Positions 31,203 to 43,383 of a stretch of 64,000 nt of DNA are shown one piece after another. The DNA is from Sphingopyxis terrae subsp. terrae NBRC 15098 (GTDB lineage Bacteria > Pseudomonadota > Alphaproteobacteria > Sphingomonadales > Sphingomonadaceae), in contig NZ_CP013342.1 of assembly GCF_001610975.1 (NCBI RefSeq), forward strand, positions 248,001-312,000, given 5' to 3'. The notes under the pieces were generated by a model. It worked only from the letters and a program-made list of their open reading frames with translations, had not been told where the DNA came from and did no database searches. How positions within the stretch are numbered: the stretch's first letter is position 1; each line of letters opens with the position of its first letter. The position numbers and the translations under genes are program-made.

Positions 31203-32003
31203 ATGAGCCTGTGGCTGACCGCGATCATCCTCGGCATCGTCGAGGGGCTGACCGAATTCCTGCCCGTCTCGTCCACCGGGCATCTGATCCTCGCCACCGA
31301 ATTGCTCGGCTATGACGCGTCGAAATGGGCGATCTTCAATATCGCTATCCAGCCCGGGGCGATCCTTGCGATCGTCGTCCTCTATCGCAAATTATTCTGG
31401 GACATGTTCATCGGCTTTTTCCGGCGTGATCCGGTGGCGATCGCCTTTGTGCGCAATCTGCTCGTCGCCTTCATTCCGGCGGTGGTTCTGGGGCTCGCGT
31501 TCGGCGACTATATCGAGACGTTGCTGGAAAGTGCCGTCGTCGTCGCCTGGGCGCTGGTGATCGGCGGCTTCGCGATCCTGCTGGTCGAAAAGCTCGCCAA
31601 GCCGAAGGAGAGTGGCGGGGTCGCCAAGCTGACGCTGCGCCAGTCGATCATGGTCGGGCTGGTCCAGTGCCTCGCGATGATCCCCGGCGTCAGCCGCTCG
31701 GGCGCGACGATCATGGGGGCGATGGCGATGGGCGTAGACCGCAAGACCGCCGCCGAATTCAGCTTCTTCCTCGCGCTGCCGACGCTGACCGGTGCGACGG
31801 TGCTGCAGCTCGCCAAGCATCGTGATGCGATCACCTCGAACGATATGGGCCTGATCGCGCTCGGCGCCGCGGTTTCGTTCGTCGTTGCGTGGGCGGTCAT
31901 CAAGGCGTTTCTGGCCGTGGTAACGCGCTATGGCTTCGCGCCGTTCGCCTGGTATCGAATCATCGTCGGCGGCGCCGCGCTTATCTGGCTCACCATGAGA
32001 TAG
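31203..32003 (+). CDS. uppP: Undecaprenyl-diphosphatase UppP (BacA)
   Basis: 266 residues, an integral membrane protein with about eight hydrophobic segments. The two signature regions are present: GIVEGLTEFLPVSSTGHLIL near the N-terminus (Glu and Ser of the active site) and MIPGVSRSGATIMGAMAMG in the middle. It dephosphorylates undecaprenyl diphosphate to recycle the lipid carrier for peptidoglycan and polysaccharide synthesis and is linked to bacitracin resistance. The ATG lies downstream of a GGAGGCCGG stretch. It stands alone between the NDUFA9-like gene and gltD. Confidence 0.96.
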   Translation: MSLWLTAIILGIVEGLTEFLPVSSTGHLILATELLGYDASKWAIFNIAIQPGAILAIVVLYRKLFWDMFIGFFRRDPVAIAFVRNLLVAFIPAVVLGLAFGDYIETLLESAVVVAWALVIGGFAILLVEKLAKPKESGGVAKLTLRQSIMVGLVQCLAMIPGVSRSGATIMGAMAMGVDRKTAAEFSFFLALPTLTGATVLQLAKHRDAITSNDMGLIALGAAVSFVVAWAVIKAFLAVVTRYGFAPFAWYRIIVGGAALIWLTMR

Positions 32004-32161
32004 GTCCGATATTTTACTAATTGCGAAACTTAGTTGCGTGTCCGCGCATCCGCCAACTGAAACCCCTAATTTTTAGGTCAGCATAACTGTCTTACTCCAC
32101 AAAATGTCCGTGACAGCGGCGCTCCCGCCATGCATCCGCGCTTCAACGAAGGGGATTTTGC

Positions 32162-33604
32162 ATGGCTTCCGAACGCATGCTCCAATTTGTGGGGCGCGAA
32201 CAACATTATCCGGACAAGCGCTCGGCCGACGAACGTGCGCGCGATTTTAACGAAATCGCGGCCCGCTACGCGCAGCCGGAAGCCGACGATCAGGCGTCGC
32301 GCTGCTCGCAGTGCGGCGTACCCTATTGCTCGGTCCACTGCCCGCTCCACAATCATATCCCCGACTGGTTGCGCCTGACCGCCGAGGGACGGCTGCGCGA
32401 AGCCTACGAACTGTCGAACGCAACGTCGACCATGCCCGAAATCTGCGGCCGCATCTGCCCGCAGGACCGCCTTTGCGAAGGCAATTGCGTGATCGAATTT
32501 TCGGGTCACGGGGCGGTGACGATCGGCAGCGTCGAGAAATATATCACCGACACCGCCTGGGCCGAGGGATGGGTCGAACCCGTCCATGTCGGCCCCGCAA
32601 CGGGCCAGTCGGTCGCCATTGTCGGCGCGGGGCCCGCGGGCCTGACCGCCGCCGAATATCTGCGCGCAGAGGGGCATGAGGTGCATGTCTACGATCGGCA
32701 CGACCGCGCCGGCGGCCTGCTGACCTATGGCATCCCCGGCTTCAAGCTGGAAAAGGATGTGGTGATGCGCCGCGTCGATCGGCTCGCGGAAAGCGGCATC
32801 CATTTCCATCAGGGCTTCGAGGTCGGGCGTGATGCGACGCTGGAGGAGCTGCGCCGGCGCCACGATGCGGTGCTGATCGCCACCGGCGTCTACAAGGCGC
32901 GCGAGATCAACGTCCCTGGCAACGGCGCCGAGGGGGTGATCGCGGCGCTCGATTATCTGGTCGCGTCGAACCGCAAAGGGTTTGGCGATGCGGTCCCGGC
33001 CTTCGACGATGGCAGCCTGAATGCCGAAGGCAAGCATGTCGTCGTCATCGGCGGCGGCGATACCGCGATGGACTGCGTCCGCACCGCGATCCGCCAAGGC
33101 GCCAAATCGGTGAAATGCCTCTATCGCCGCGACCGCGAGAATATGCCGGGATCGCAGCGCGAAGTCGCCAATGCCGAAGAGGAAGGCGTCGAGTTCGTCT
33201 GGCTGTCCGCCCCCGAAAGCTTTGCCGCCGACAAGCATGTGAAGGAGGTCGCGGTTGCCGGGATGCGCCTTGGCGCGCCCGACGCAAGCGGCCGGCGCAG
33301 CCCCGAACCCGATCCGGGCCGCACCTTCGACCTGCCCGCCGACATGGTGATCAAGGCGCTGGGTTTCGATCCGGAGGAATTGCCGCACCTGTTCGGTTCG
33401 CCCGATCTGTCGGTCACGCGCTGGGGCACGCTGCGCGTCGATCATCAGACGATGATGACCAGCCTTCCCGGCGTTTTTGCCGCCGGCGACATTGTCCGCG
33501 GCGCCAGCCTGGTCGTCTGGGGCATTCGCGACGGCCGCGATGTCAGCGAACAGATGTCGAAATGGTTGAAGGCGAAAGCGAAAAGCGAAAAGAAGGCAGC
33601 CTGA
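32162..33604 (+). CDS. gltD: Glutamate synthase small (beta) subunit
   Basis: 480 residues. The N-terminal ferredoxin-like part has the cysteines of two 4Fe-4S clusters (CSQCGVPYCSVHCPLHNHIPDW; MPEICGRICPQDRLCEGNC). An FAD-binding GAGPAGLTAAEYL motif follows, then the NADPH-binding GGGDTAMDCVRTA, and the closing FAD segment GVFAAGDIVRGASLVVWGIRDGR. It supplies electrons from NADPH to GltB for converting glutamine plus 2-oxoglutarate to two glutamates. AAGGGG lies about nine bases before the ATG. gltB follows in the same direction but separated by another gene. Confidence 0.97.
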   Translation: MASERMLQFVGREQHYPDKRSADERARDFNEIAARYAQPEADDQASRCSQCGVPYCSVHCPLHNHIPDWLRLTAEGRLREAYELSNATSTMPEICGRICPQDRLCEGNCVIEFSGHGAVTIGSVEKYITDTAWAEGWVEPVHVGPATGQSVAIVGAGPAGLTAAEYLRAEGHEVHVYDRHDRAGGLLTYGIPGFKLEKDVVMRRVDRLAESGIHFHQGFEVGRDATLEELRRRHDAVLIATGVYKAREINVPGNGAEGVIAALDYLVASNRKGFGDAVPAFDDGSLNAEGKHVVVIGGGDTAMDCVRTAIRQGAKSVKCLYRRDRENMPGSQREVANAEEEGVEFVWLSAPESFAADKHVKEVAVAGMRLGAPDASGRRSPEPDPGRTFDLPADMVIKALGFDPEELPHLFGSPDLSVTRWGTLRVDHQTMMTSLPGVFAAGDIVRGASLVVWGIRDGRDVSEQMSKWLKAKAKSEKKAA

Positions 33605-33627
33605 CCAACAGGGGAAGGGATTTCAAA

Positions 33628-34785
33628 ATGTCGACGTTCAAAAATCTGCTGCTCGCTGGCGCCGTGGTGCTGACGCCTGCCCACGCCTATGCCGCGCCCA
33701 AGGAAGCGCCGATCGCCGAGGCAGTCACCGTTGCAATGCCCGCAGAGAGTGAAAGCGAGCCCGACAGCGAGCAGTCGCTCGCTAACGCCAAGGCGAAGAT
33801 GCAGAAGGAAATCGATCAGGCGATCGCGCTGATCGAAAAAATCTTCGAGGTCGACAAGCTGCCGCCGGTCGATCCGGCGCAGCTCGCGCTCGCGCAGCAG
33901 ACGACGAACGCGCTGATCCCGGCGGGAAGCATCGAGAAGATGCTCGACAATATGTACGGCAAGCTGTTTCGCGCCTTCATGGATCAGACGAGCAGCATGT
34001 CCGACCTGATGCTCTCGATCAAGACGGGCGTCGATAGCGAGAAGATTGCCGCGCTTGATGCGACGAGCAAGACCGCGATCGCCGATATGTTCGACCCGCA
34101 CCGCAAGGAACGCGAGGATCAGATCAACAAGGTGATCAAGCCGCTGATCAGCGAGGCGCTCGGCGATCTCGAGCCGCCGATGCGCGACGGCCTCGCCCGC
34201 GCTTACGCCCGCAAGTTCAGCGCGCAGCAGCTCGGCGACCTCAACGCCTTTCTCGCCACCCCGACGGGCCAGGCCTATGGCGCCGAATGGATGTCGCTGC
34301 AGGCCGATCCCGAAGTAATGATCGCGATGGTCAAGGCCGTGCCGCCGCTGATCAACAAGTTCATCGACCGCGGCCCCGAGCTTGAAGGCCAGCTCAAGGA
34401 TCTGCCCAAGGAAAAGGCGATGAGCGACCTCACCGACGCCGAGCTGGCGAAGCTTGCCAAGCTGATGAAAGTCGACGTCAAGACGCTCAAGGAGAACCGC
34501 GACATGTGGAACGACGACATGACCACGGACGCTACCGCGGTCGATGCCGTCGATGCAGCGGGCGATGCCGCAGACGCGGCCGCTGACGCCGCGGATGCAG
34601 CCGCGGCGACGGCCGACGCGGCCGGCGACTATGACGAGGCTTACGATCGCAGCAACTGGTCGGCCGCCGATCTGCAGAAGGTAGAAGATCTGGAGGCCGA
34701 GGCCGACAAGGCATCCTCAGCCGCCTATGACGCCGAACAGGAAGCCGTCGCCAACGCGCGCAAGCGGCTCAAGCCTTCGACCTGA
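33628..34785 (+). CDS. Secreted DUF2059-like protein with Ala/Asp-rich tail
   Basis: 385 residues from the ATG at 33628 (AGGGA upstream), 23 bases after gltD. A signal peptide is evident (MSTFKNLLLAGAVVLTPAHAYA, cleavage after AYA). The central region contains GSIEKMLDNMYGKLFRAFMD and ARAYARKFSAQQLGDLNAFLATPTGQAYGAEWMSLQADPEV, matching the DUF2059 pattern. The end is low-complexity, with repeated DAADAAADAADAAAA-like blocks (about residues 300-335) and an acidic coiled-coil-like tail. Known: DUF2059 function is not established; members are periplasmic. Its location between gltD and gltB is unusual for an unrelated periplasmic protein. Confidence 0.8.
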   Translation: MSTFKNLLLAGAVVLTPAHAYAAPKEAPIAEAVTVAMPAESESEPDSEQSLANAKAKMQKEIDQAIALIEKIFEVDKLPPVDPAQLALAQQTTNALIPAGSIEKMLDNMYGKLFRAFMDQTSSMSDLMLSIKTGVDSEKIAALDATSKTAIADMFDPHRKEREDQINKVIKPLISEALGDLEPPMRDGLARAYARKFSAQQLGDLNAFLATPTGQAYGAEWMSLQADPEVMIAMVKAVPPLINKFIDRGPELEGQLKDLPKEKAMSDLTDAELAKLAKLMKVDVKTLKENRDMWNDDMTTDATAVDAVDAAGDAADAAADAADAAAATADAAGDYDEAYDRSNWSAADLQKVEDLEAEADKASSAAYDAEQEAVANARKRLKPST

Positions 34786-34814
34786 CCCACGCCCATTCCG
34801 GCAGGAACCACGAC

Positions 34815-37800
34815 ATGACCCATTACCCGACCCCCGATCACCAGCGGCTTGCCGAAGACGGCATGTATCGCCCCGACCTCGAGTCCGATGCCTGCGGCGT
34901 CGGCATGGTCGCGGCGACCGACGGCAAGGCCTCGCGCCGCGTCGTCGAGGCGGCGATCGAGGCGCTGCGCGCCGTCTGGCACCGCGGCGCCGTCGATGCC
35001 GACGGCAAGACGGGCGATGGTGCGGGTATCCATGTCGACCTGCCGGAGCGCTTTTTCGACGATGCGATCGCGGCATCGGGGCACAAGGTGCTGCCGAACC
35101 GCCTCGCCGTCGGCATGATCTTCCTGCCGCGCACCGACTTGGGCGCGCAGGAAGCATGCCGCACGATCGTCGAATCCGAAATCATCGACGCGGGCTACAC
35201 CATCTATGGCTGGCGCCAGGTTCCGGTCGACGTGTCGGTGATCGGCGACAAGGCGCAGCGCACGCGCCCCGAAATCGAACAGATCATGATTGCCGGCCCC
35301 CTTCCCGAGGAGCAGTCGATCGACGAATTCGAAAAGCAGCTCTATCTCGTCCGCCGCCGCATCGAAAAGAAGGTGATTGCGGCGCAGATCGCCGATTTCT
35401 ACATCTGCAGCCTGTCTGCGCGATCGATCATCTACAAAGGACTGTTCCTCGCCGAGAGCCTGGCGGATTTCTATCCCGACCTTGCGAACAAGCTGTTCGA
35501 AAGCCGGGTTGCGATATTCCACCAGCGCTATTCGACCAACACCTTCCCGCAATGGTGGCTCGCCCAGCCGTTTCGCACCCTCGCCCATAATGGCGAGATC
35601 AATACGATCCGCGGCAACAAGAACTGGATGAAAAGCCACGAGATCAAAATGGCGAGCCTCGCCTTCGGCGAACATTCGGAAGACATCAAGCCGGTGATCC
35701 CGGCTGGCGCCAGCGATACGGCAGCGCTCGACGCAGTGTTCGAGACGCTATGCCGCGCGGGCCGCGATGCGCCGACCGCAAAGCTGATTCTGGTCCCCGA
35801 AGCCTGGGCCACCGATGAAGAAATGCCCGCCGCGCACAAGGCGATGTACAACTTTCTCGCAAGCGTGATGGAGCCGTGGGACGGCCCAGCCGCGCTCGCG
35901 ATGACCGACGGCCGCTGGGCAGTCGCGGGGATGGACCGCAACGCACTTCGTCCGCTGCGCTACACGCTGACGGCCGACAATCTGCTCGTCGTTGGCTCTG
36001 AAAGCGGCATGGTGCTGCTGCCCGAGGCGAGCATCCGCAAGAAGGGTCGCCTCGGCCCCGGCCAGATGATCGCCGTCGATCTCGACGAAGGCACTCTCTA
36101 CGAAGACCGCGCGATCAAGGACAAGATCGCGGGAACGCACGATTATGCGGCGCGCGTGAAGGGTTTCCGCACGATGGCCGACCTGCCCAAGGGCGGCAAG
36201 TCGAGCCTGCCGGGCTTTGACCGCGCCGAACTGCTGCGCCGCCAGGTCGCCGCCGGCTTCACGATGGAAGATATGGAACTCATCCTTTCGCCGATGGTCG
36301 AGGATGCGAAGGAAGCGATCGGCTCGATGGGCGACGACACGCCGCTCGCGGTCATTTCCGACAAGCCGCGCCATGTCGCGCAATTCTTCCGCCAGAACTT
36401 CAGCCAGGTCACCAACCCGCCCATCGACAGCCTGCGCGAACGGCATGTGATGAGCCTGAAGACGCGCTTTTCCAACCTTGCCAATATTCTCGACGAAAAA
36501 GGCCAGAGCCCGCACGTGCTCGTCATCGATTCGCCGGTGCTCGTCGGCGACGATTGGGACCGGCTGCGCGCCTATTTCGGCGATGCAGTGGCCGAGATCG
36601 ATTGCACTTTCCCAACCGGCGGCGACGCCTCGACGCTGCGCGACGCGATCGCGCGCATCCGGCGCGAGGCAGAGGACGCCGTGCGCGCGGGGCGGAGCGA
36701 GCTATTCCTTTCCGACCAGACTATCGGCGAAGATCGCGTCGGGGTCGCAATGGTGCTCGCCGCTGCGGCGGTCCACACGCACCTCGTGCGCAAGGGGTTG
36801 CGCAGCTACGCCTCGATCAACGTCCGCTCGGCCGAGATACTCGACACGCACGGCTTTGCGGTGCTCATCGGCGTCGGCGCGACCACGGTCCACGCCTATC
36901 TCGCCGAAGCGGCGATCGCCGACCGTCTGTCGCGCGGCCTGTTCGGCGACCTAGCGCTCGCCGACGCGCTGCAGCGTTTCCGCAAGGCAATCGACGACGG
37001 CCTCTTGAAGATCATGGCCAAGATGGGGATCGCGGTGATCTCCTCCTATCGCGGCGGCTATAATTTCGAGGCGGTCGGCCTTAGCCGCGCGCTCGTAAAC
37101 GATCTCTTCCCCGGCATGCCGGCCAAGATTTCGGGCGAAGGCTATCAGTCGCTCTTCATCAACGCGACCGAGAAGCATGAGGCGGCGTTCGACGCGCGCG
37201 TCACGACGCTCCCCATCGGCGGCTTCTATCGCCAGCGCGCGGGCGGCGAAGCGCACGCCTATTCGGCGCAGCTCATGCACTTGCTGCAGACCGCCGTCGC
37301 GACCGACAGCTATTCGACCTATCTGCAATTCGCGCGCGGGGTCGCCGACCTGCCGCCCATCTATCTGCGCGACCTGATGGAATTCAACTTCCCAGCGCAG
37401 GGCATAGCGCTCGACAGCGTCGAGGCGATCACCGAAATCCGCAAGCGCTTCGTCACCCCGGGCATGTCGTTGGGCGCACTATCCCCCGAAGCGCATGAAA
37501 CGCTGGCGATTGCGATGAACCGCATCGGCGCGAAGGCGGTGTCGGGCGAAGGCGGCGAAGCAAGCGAGCGCTACAAGCCTTATGCCAATGGCGACAATGC
37601 CAATAGCAACATCAAGCAGATCGCGTCGGGCCGCTTCGGCGTCACGGCCGAATATCTCGGCGCCTGCGACGAGATCGAAATCAAGGTCGCACAGGGTGCC
37701 AAGCCGGGCGAAGGCGGCCAGCTTCCGGGCTTCAAGGTCACCGAATTCATCGCGCGCCTGCGCCATTCGACGCCGGGCGTGATGCTGATCTCGCCGCCGC

Positions 37801-39341
37801 CGCACCACGACATCTATTCGATCGAGGATCTTGCACAGCTCATCTACGATTTGAAGCAGATCAATCCGAAGGCGCGCGTCTGCGTGAAGCTCGTCAGTTC
37901 GGCGGGCATCGGCACCGTCGCGGCGGGCGTTGCCAAGGCGCACGCCGACGTGATCCTTGTCTCGGGCAATACCGGCGGCACGGGCGCTTCGCCCCAGACG
38001 AGCATCAAATATGCCGGCACCCCGTGGGAAATGGGCCTCAGCGAAGTCAACCAGGTCCTGACGCTCAACGGCCTTCGGCACCGCATCCGCCTGCGCACCG
38101 ACGGCGGGCTTAAGACCGGGCGCGACATCGTCATCGCCGCCATCCTGGGCGCCGAGGAATATGGCATAGGGACGCTGAGCCTTGTCGCCATGGGTTGCAT
38201 CATGGTGCGCCAGTGCCATTCGAACACCTGCCCCGTCGGGGTCTGCACGCAGGACGAGAAGCTGCGGCAGAAGTTTACGGGGTCGCCCGAAAAGGTCATC
38301 AACCTGATGACCTTCATCGCCGAGGAAGTGCGCGAAATCCTCGCCAAGCTCGGCTGCCGCAGCCTCGACGAGGTGATCGGCCGCACCGAGCTTCTCCGCC
38401 AGGTCAGCCGCGGTGCCGAGCATCTCGACGACCTCGACCTCAATCCGATCCTCGCCAAGGTTGATGCGCCCGACGAGCAGCGCCGCTCGCAGGGACCGAA
38501 TTTCCGCAACCCGGTGCCCGACAGCCTCGACGCGCAGATCTTGAACGATGCGAAACCTCTGTTTGATCGCGGCGAGCGGATGCAGCTCACTTATAACGTC
38601 CGCAACACCCACCGTGCCGTCGGCACGCGCCTCTCGGCCGAAGTTACGGCGCGTTTCGGGATGACCGGGCTTGCCGACGACCATGTGCAGGTGCGTCTGC
38701 GCGGAACCGCCGGGCAGTCGCTCGGCGCCTTCCTCTGCCAGGGCATCACGCTCGAAGTGTTCGGCGATGCGAACGACTATGTCGGCAAGGGCCTGTCGGG
38801 TGGGCGCATCATCGTGCGGCCGACCGTGTCGAGCCCGCTGGTCAGCCAGCATAACAGCATCGTCGGCAACACCGTCCTCTACGGCGCGACCGCAGGCACC
38901 TTGCTCGCGGCGGGCCAGGCGGGCGAACGCTTTGCGGTCCGCAACTCGGGCGCGAAAGTCGTGATCGAAGGCTGCGGTGCCAATGGCTGCGAATATATGA
39001 CCGGCGGCACGGCGGTGATCCTGGGTGCGGTAGGGTCGAATTTCGGCGCCGGCATGACCGGCGGCATGGCCTTCGTCCTCGACGTCGATGAAAGCTTCGA
39101 AAGCCGCGCCAATCCCGAATCGATCGTCTGGCAACGGCTCGACAGCGCACATTGGGAAGGCGCCTTGCGCGCACTTGTCGAGGAGCATGCGGCGGCAACC
39201 GGCAGCAAATGGTCGGCCGAGGTGCTTGCGGACTGGGATCGCTGGCGCACGCGTTTCTGGCAGGTGTGTCCCAAGGAAATGATCGGGCGACTCGCGCATC
39301 CGCTCAGCGACCGGCCTGCACAGGCGGTCGCCGCCGAATAG
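34815..39341 (+). CDS. gltB: Glutamate synthase large (alpha) subunit
   Basis: 1,508 residues. A 26-residue propeptide precedes Cys27 (DACGVGMVAATDG), the N-terminal nucleophile of the class II glutamine amidotransferase exposed on maturation; TGDGAGIHVDLP and FHQRYSTNTFPQWWLAQPFRTLAHNGEINTIRGN complete that domain. The FMN-binding synthase domain contains SGEGGEASERYKPYANGD and VILVSGNTGGTGASPQTS, followed by MRQCHSNTCPVGVCTQDEKLR with the 3Fe-4S cysteines. The C-terminal beta-helix shows repeated Gly-rich turns (GGRIIVRP, GATAGTLLAAG, GGTAVILG). Cytosolic partner of GltD in ammonia assimilation. Confidence 0.97.
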   Translation: MTHYPTPDHQRLAEDGMYRPDLESDACGVGMVAATDGKASRRVVEAAIEALRAVWHRGAVDADGKTGDGAGIHVDLPERFFDDAIAASGHKVLPNRLAVGMIFLPRTDLGAQEACRTIVESEIIDAGYTIYGWRQVPVDVSVIGDKAQRTRPEIEQIMIAGPLPEEQSIDEFEKQLYLVRRRIEKKVIAAQIADFYICSLSARSIIYKGLFLAESLADFYPDLANKLFESRVAIFHQRYSTNTFPQWWLAQPFRTLAHNGEINTIRGNKNWMKSHEIKMASLAFGEHSEDIKPVIPAGASDTAALDAVFETLCRAGRDAPTAKLILVPEAWATDEEMPAAHKAMYNFLASVMEPWDGPAALAMTDGRWAVAGMDRNALRPLRYTLTADNLLVVGSESGMVLLPEASIRKKGRLGPGQMIAVDLDEGTLYEDRAIKDKIAGTHDYAARVKGFRTMADLPKGGKSSLPGFDRAELLRRQVAAGFTMEDMELILSPMVEDAKEAIGSMGDDTPLAVISDKPRHVAQFFRQNFSQVTNPPIDSLRERHVMSLKTRFSNLANILDEKGQSPHVLVIDSPVLVGDDWDRLRAYFGDAVAEIDCTFPTGGDASTLRDAIARIRREAEDAVRAGRSELFLSDQTIGEDRVGVAMVLAAAAVHTHLVRKGLRSYASINVRSAEILDTHGFAVLIGVGATTVHAYLAEAAIADRLSRGLFGDLALADALQRFRKAIDDGLLKIMAKMGIAVISSYRGGYNFEAVGLSRALVNDLFPGMPAKISGEGYQSLFINATEKHEAAFDARVTTLPIGGFYRQRAGGEAHAYSAQLMHLLQTAVATDSYSTYLQFARGVADLPPIYLRDLMEFNFPAQGIALDSVEAITEIRKRFVTPGMSLGALSPEAHETLAIAMNRIGAKAVSGEGGEASERYKPYANGDNANSNIKQIASGRFGVTAEYLGACDEIEIKVAQGAKPGEGGQLPGFKVTEFIARLRHSTPGVMLISPPPHHDIYSIEDLAQLIYDLKQINPKARVCVKLVSSAGIGTVAAGVAKAHADVILVSGNTGGTGASPQTSIKYAGTPWEMGLSEVNQVLTLNGLRHRIRLRTDGGLKTGRDIVIAAILGAEEYGIGTLSLVAMGCIMVRQCHSNTCPVGVCTQDEKLRQKFTGSPEKVINLMTFIAEEVREILAKLGCRSLDEVIGRTELLRQVSRGAEHLDDLDLNPILAKVDAPDEQRRSQGPNFRNPVPDSLDAQILNDAKPLFDRGERMQLTYNVRNTHRAVGTRLSAEVTARFGMTGLADDHVQVRLRGTAGQSLGAFLCQGITLEVFGDANDYVGKGLSGGRIIVRPTVSSPLVSQHNSIVGNTVLYGATAGTLLAAGQAGERFAVRNSGAKVVIEGCGANGCEYMTGGTAVILGAVGSNFGAGMTGGMAFVLDVDESFESRANPESIVWQRLDSAHWEGALRALVEEHAAATGSKWSAEVLADWDRWRTRFWQVCPKEMIGRLAHPLSDRPAQAVAAE

Positions 39342-39346
39342 CCGGT

Positions 39347-39368
39347 GTCCCCGGCCCTCGCCGGGGAC
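39347..39368 (+). terminator. Hairpin just after gltB
   Basis: GTCCCCGG/CCGGGGAC, an 8-base perfect stem with a six-base loop, begins six bases after the gltB stop. No T run follows; it may be a weak terminator or one half of a palindromic intergenic repeat like the one at 62 kb. Confidence 0.4.
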
Positions 39369-39482
39369 GTCTGCCGCATCAAGGCCCCAGTCTGCCGCAA
39401 GACGATAGGTTATTCAGCCGCGCGAAAGCGTCGGGCCGCTATGTGCGGCGCTGATGTTTCGCGCTTCCGAAAGGATGATTCC

Positions 39483-39905
39483 ATGCGCCCGATCCGCGCC
39501 GCCCTTCCGCTTCTCGCAATCCTCGCCCCCGTGCCGGCGTCGGCGGCGGATGCGCGCGACGCTGCCGCCGTGCTGAACGATCCGGCGACGCAGGACCGGA
39601 TGGCCGACACGATCACGGCGCTGGTCGGTGCAATGATGCAGATGCCCGTCGGTCCGCTCGCCGAAGCCGTCGCGCGGATCGATCCGTCGTCCGATGCCGC
39701 CCGCATACCCGCCGACGCAACCATCGGTGACATCGCGGGGCGCGACCCCGGCTATGCCGAGCGTATGGGCGGCGACGTTCGCGCAAGCGCGCGCATGGCC
39801 GGCCATGCCGCTTCTGCCGTCGCCGCTTATGCTCCGGTTATCAAGGATATGGCGCGTGATCTTCTGGCGCAATGGGAAGCTGAACGCACCACTGCGCGGC
39901 AATAG
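39483..39905 (+). CDS. Small secreted hypothetical protein
   Basis: 140 residues from the ATG at 39483 (GAAAGGA upstream), with a clear signal peptide (MRPIRAALPLLAILAPVPASA). The mature part is Ala-rich and helical (ADARDAAAVLNDPATQDRMADTITALVGAMMQMPVGPLAEAV). It ends in an amphipathic helix (KDMARDLLAQWEAERTTARQ). No family named with confidence. It lies 142 bases after gltB and may be read from the same transcript. It is the second exported unknown protein associated with the glutamate synthase genes. Confidence 0.7.
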   Translation: MRPIRAALPLLAILAPVPASAADARDAAAVLNDPATQDRMADTITALVGAMMQMPVGPLAEAVARIDPSSDAARIPADATIGDIAGRDPGYAERMGGDVRASARMAGHAASAVAAYAPVIKDMARDLLAQWEAERTTARQ

Positions 39906-39997
39906 CGCACCGCTTGCGTGCTGACCCGAACCGACCCGGTTGATAAGTCCGCCATAGCCATTGGACGCGCCGCCTCGCTGACGCTATGCGGATGATC

Positions 39998-40669
39998 ATG
40001 TGGCAACTCTATCAATTCCCTCTCTGTCCCTTCTCGCGCAAGGTCCGGCTGCTGCTCGGCGAAAAGGGCGTTGGTTATGAATTGGTGCGCGAATCACCGT
40101 GGGAACGCCGTGACGAATTCGTCGACCTGAACCCCGCCGGGCGTACCCCGGTGATGGTGGACGAGGGGCGCGGACAAGTGCTCATCGACAGCAACGCCAT
40201 CGCCGAATATTTCGAGGAGACGGTCGAGGGCAAGGCAATGATCAACGGCACCGCCGCCAATCGCGCCGAGATCCGCCGCCTGGTCGCCTGGTTCGACCAG
40301 GAATTCTATTTCGAAGTCACCGGCCCGCTGCTTTTCGAACGGATGCAGAAGCGCATCGTCCACCGCCAGCCACCCGACGGCGGCGCGCTGCGCGAAGCGA
40401 TGAAGGCGGCGAACCAGCACCTCGACTATATCGACTATCTCATCGACCATCGCACCTGGCTTGCCGGTGCGACGATGAGCCTCGCCGATCTCGCCGCCGC
40501 GGCGCACATCTCGGTCGCCGACTATCTGGGCGGCATCGACTGGACCGGGCACGATCAGACTAAGGGCTGGTATTCAGGCCTCAAGTCGCGCCCGAGTTTC
40601 CGGCCGCTGCTGGCCGAACGGATGGAAATCGTGACGCCGCCCAAATATTATGAAGACGTCGATTTCTAG
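39998..40669 (+). CDS. Glutathione S-transferase family protein
   Basis: 223 residues from the ATG at 39998 (MWQLYQFPLCPFSRKVRLLLGEKG); an ATG four codons earlier is an alternative and neither has a strong ribosome-binding site. The N-terminal thioredoxin-like domain has CPFSRK at the active-site position and NPAGRTPVMVDE with the cis-Pro loop, then LIDSNAIAEYFEE with the conserved Glu-Ser/Asp-Ser type glutathione contact. The C-terminal helical domain includes WLAGATMSLADLAAAAHISVADYLG. Substrate unknown; a detoxification or glutathione-linked maintenance role is inferred. It converges with katG. Confidence 0.9.
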   Translation: MWQLYQFPLCPFSRKVRLLLGEKGVGYELVRESPWERRDEFVDLNPAGRTPVMVDEGRGQVLIDSNAIAEYFEETVEGKAMINGTAANRAEIRRLVAWFDQEFYFEVTGPLLFERMQKRIVHRQPPDGGALREAMKAANQHLDYIDYLIDHRTWLAGATMSLADLAAAAHISVADYLGGIDWTGHDQTKGWYSGLKSRPSFRPLLAERMEIVTPPKYYEDVDF

Positions 40670-40735
40670 TAAGTTCGCCGCCGGGCAAATGAACGACCGT
40701 TCGAAGCTTTCGGCATTGACCCCCTCATAAAATAT

Positions 40736-40773
40736 GACCCGCCTCCCGAGCCCATGTCCCCGGAAGGCGGGTC
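40736..40773 (+). terminator. Stem-loop downstream of the GST gene
   Basis: GACCCGCCT/AGGCGGGTC, a 9-base stem with a 20-base loop, overlapping GGGTCGCGACCC, about 65 bases past the GST stop. No T run; a tentative transcription end. Confidence 0.3.
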
Positions 40774-40799
40774 GCGACCCGTCGCCATGAGGGTTGGCG

Positions 40800-40828
40800 G
40801 CCGGTCCCGAGGCATGTTCGGGACCGGC
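40800..40828. terminator. Strong hairpin between convergent GST and katG
   Basis: GCCGGTCCCGA/TCGGGACCGGC is an 11-base perfect stem with a seven-base loop, 10 bases beyond the katG stop. It probably ends or stabilises the katG message; no T run on either side. Confidence 0.5.
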
Positions 40829-40838
40829 GCCTGCCCGG

Positions 40839-43383
<2,545 letters not shown>

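Noticed and set aside
37479-39299. 606-residue minus-strand frame opposite gltB
   Set aside because: Antisense to a fully motif-supported gltB; charged, repetitive composition typical of GC-rich complements.
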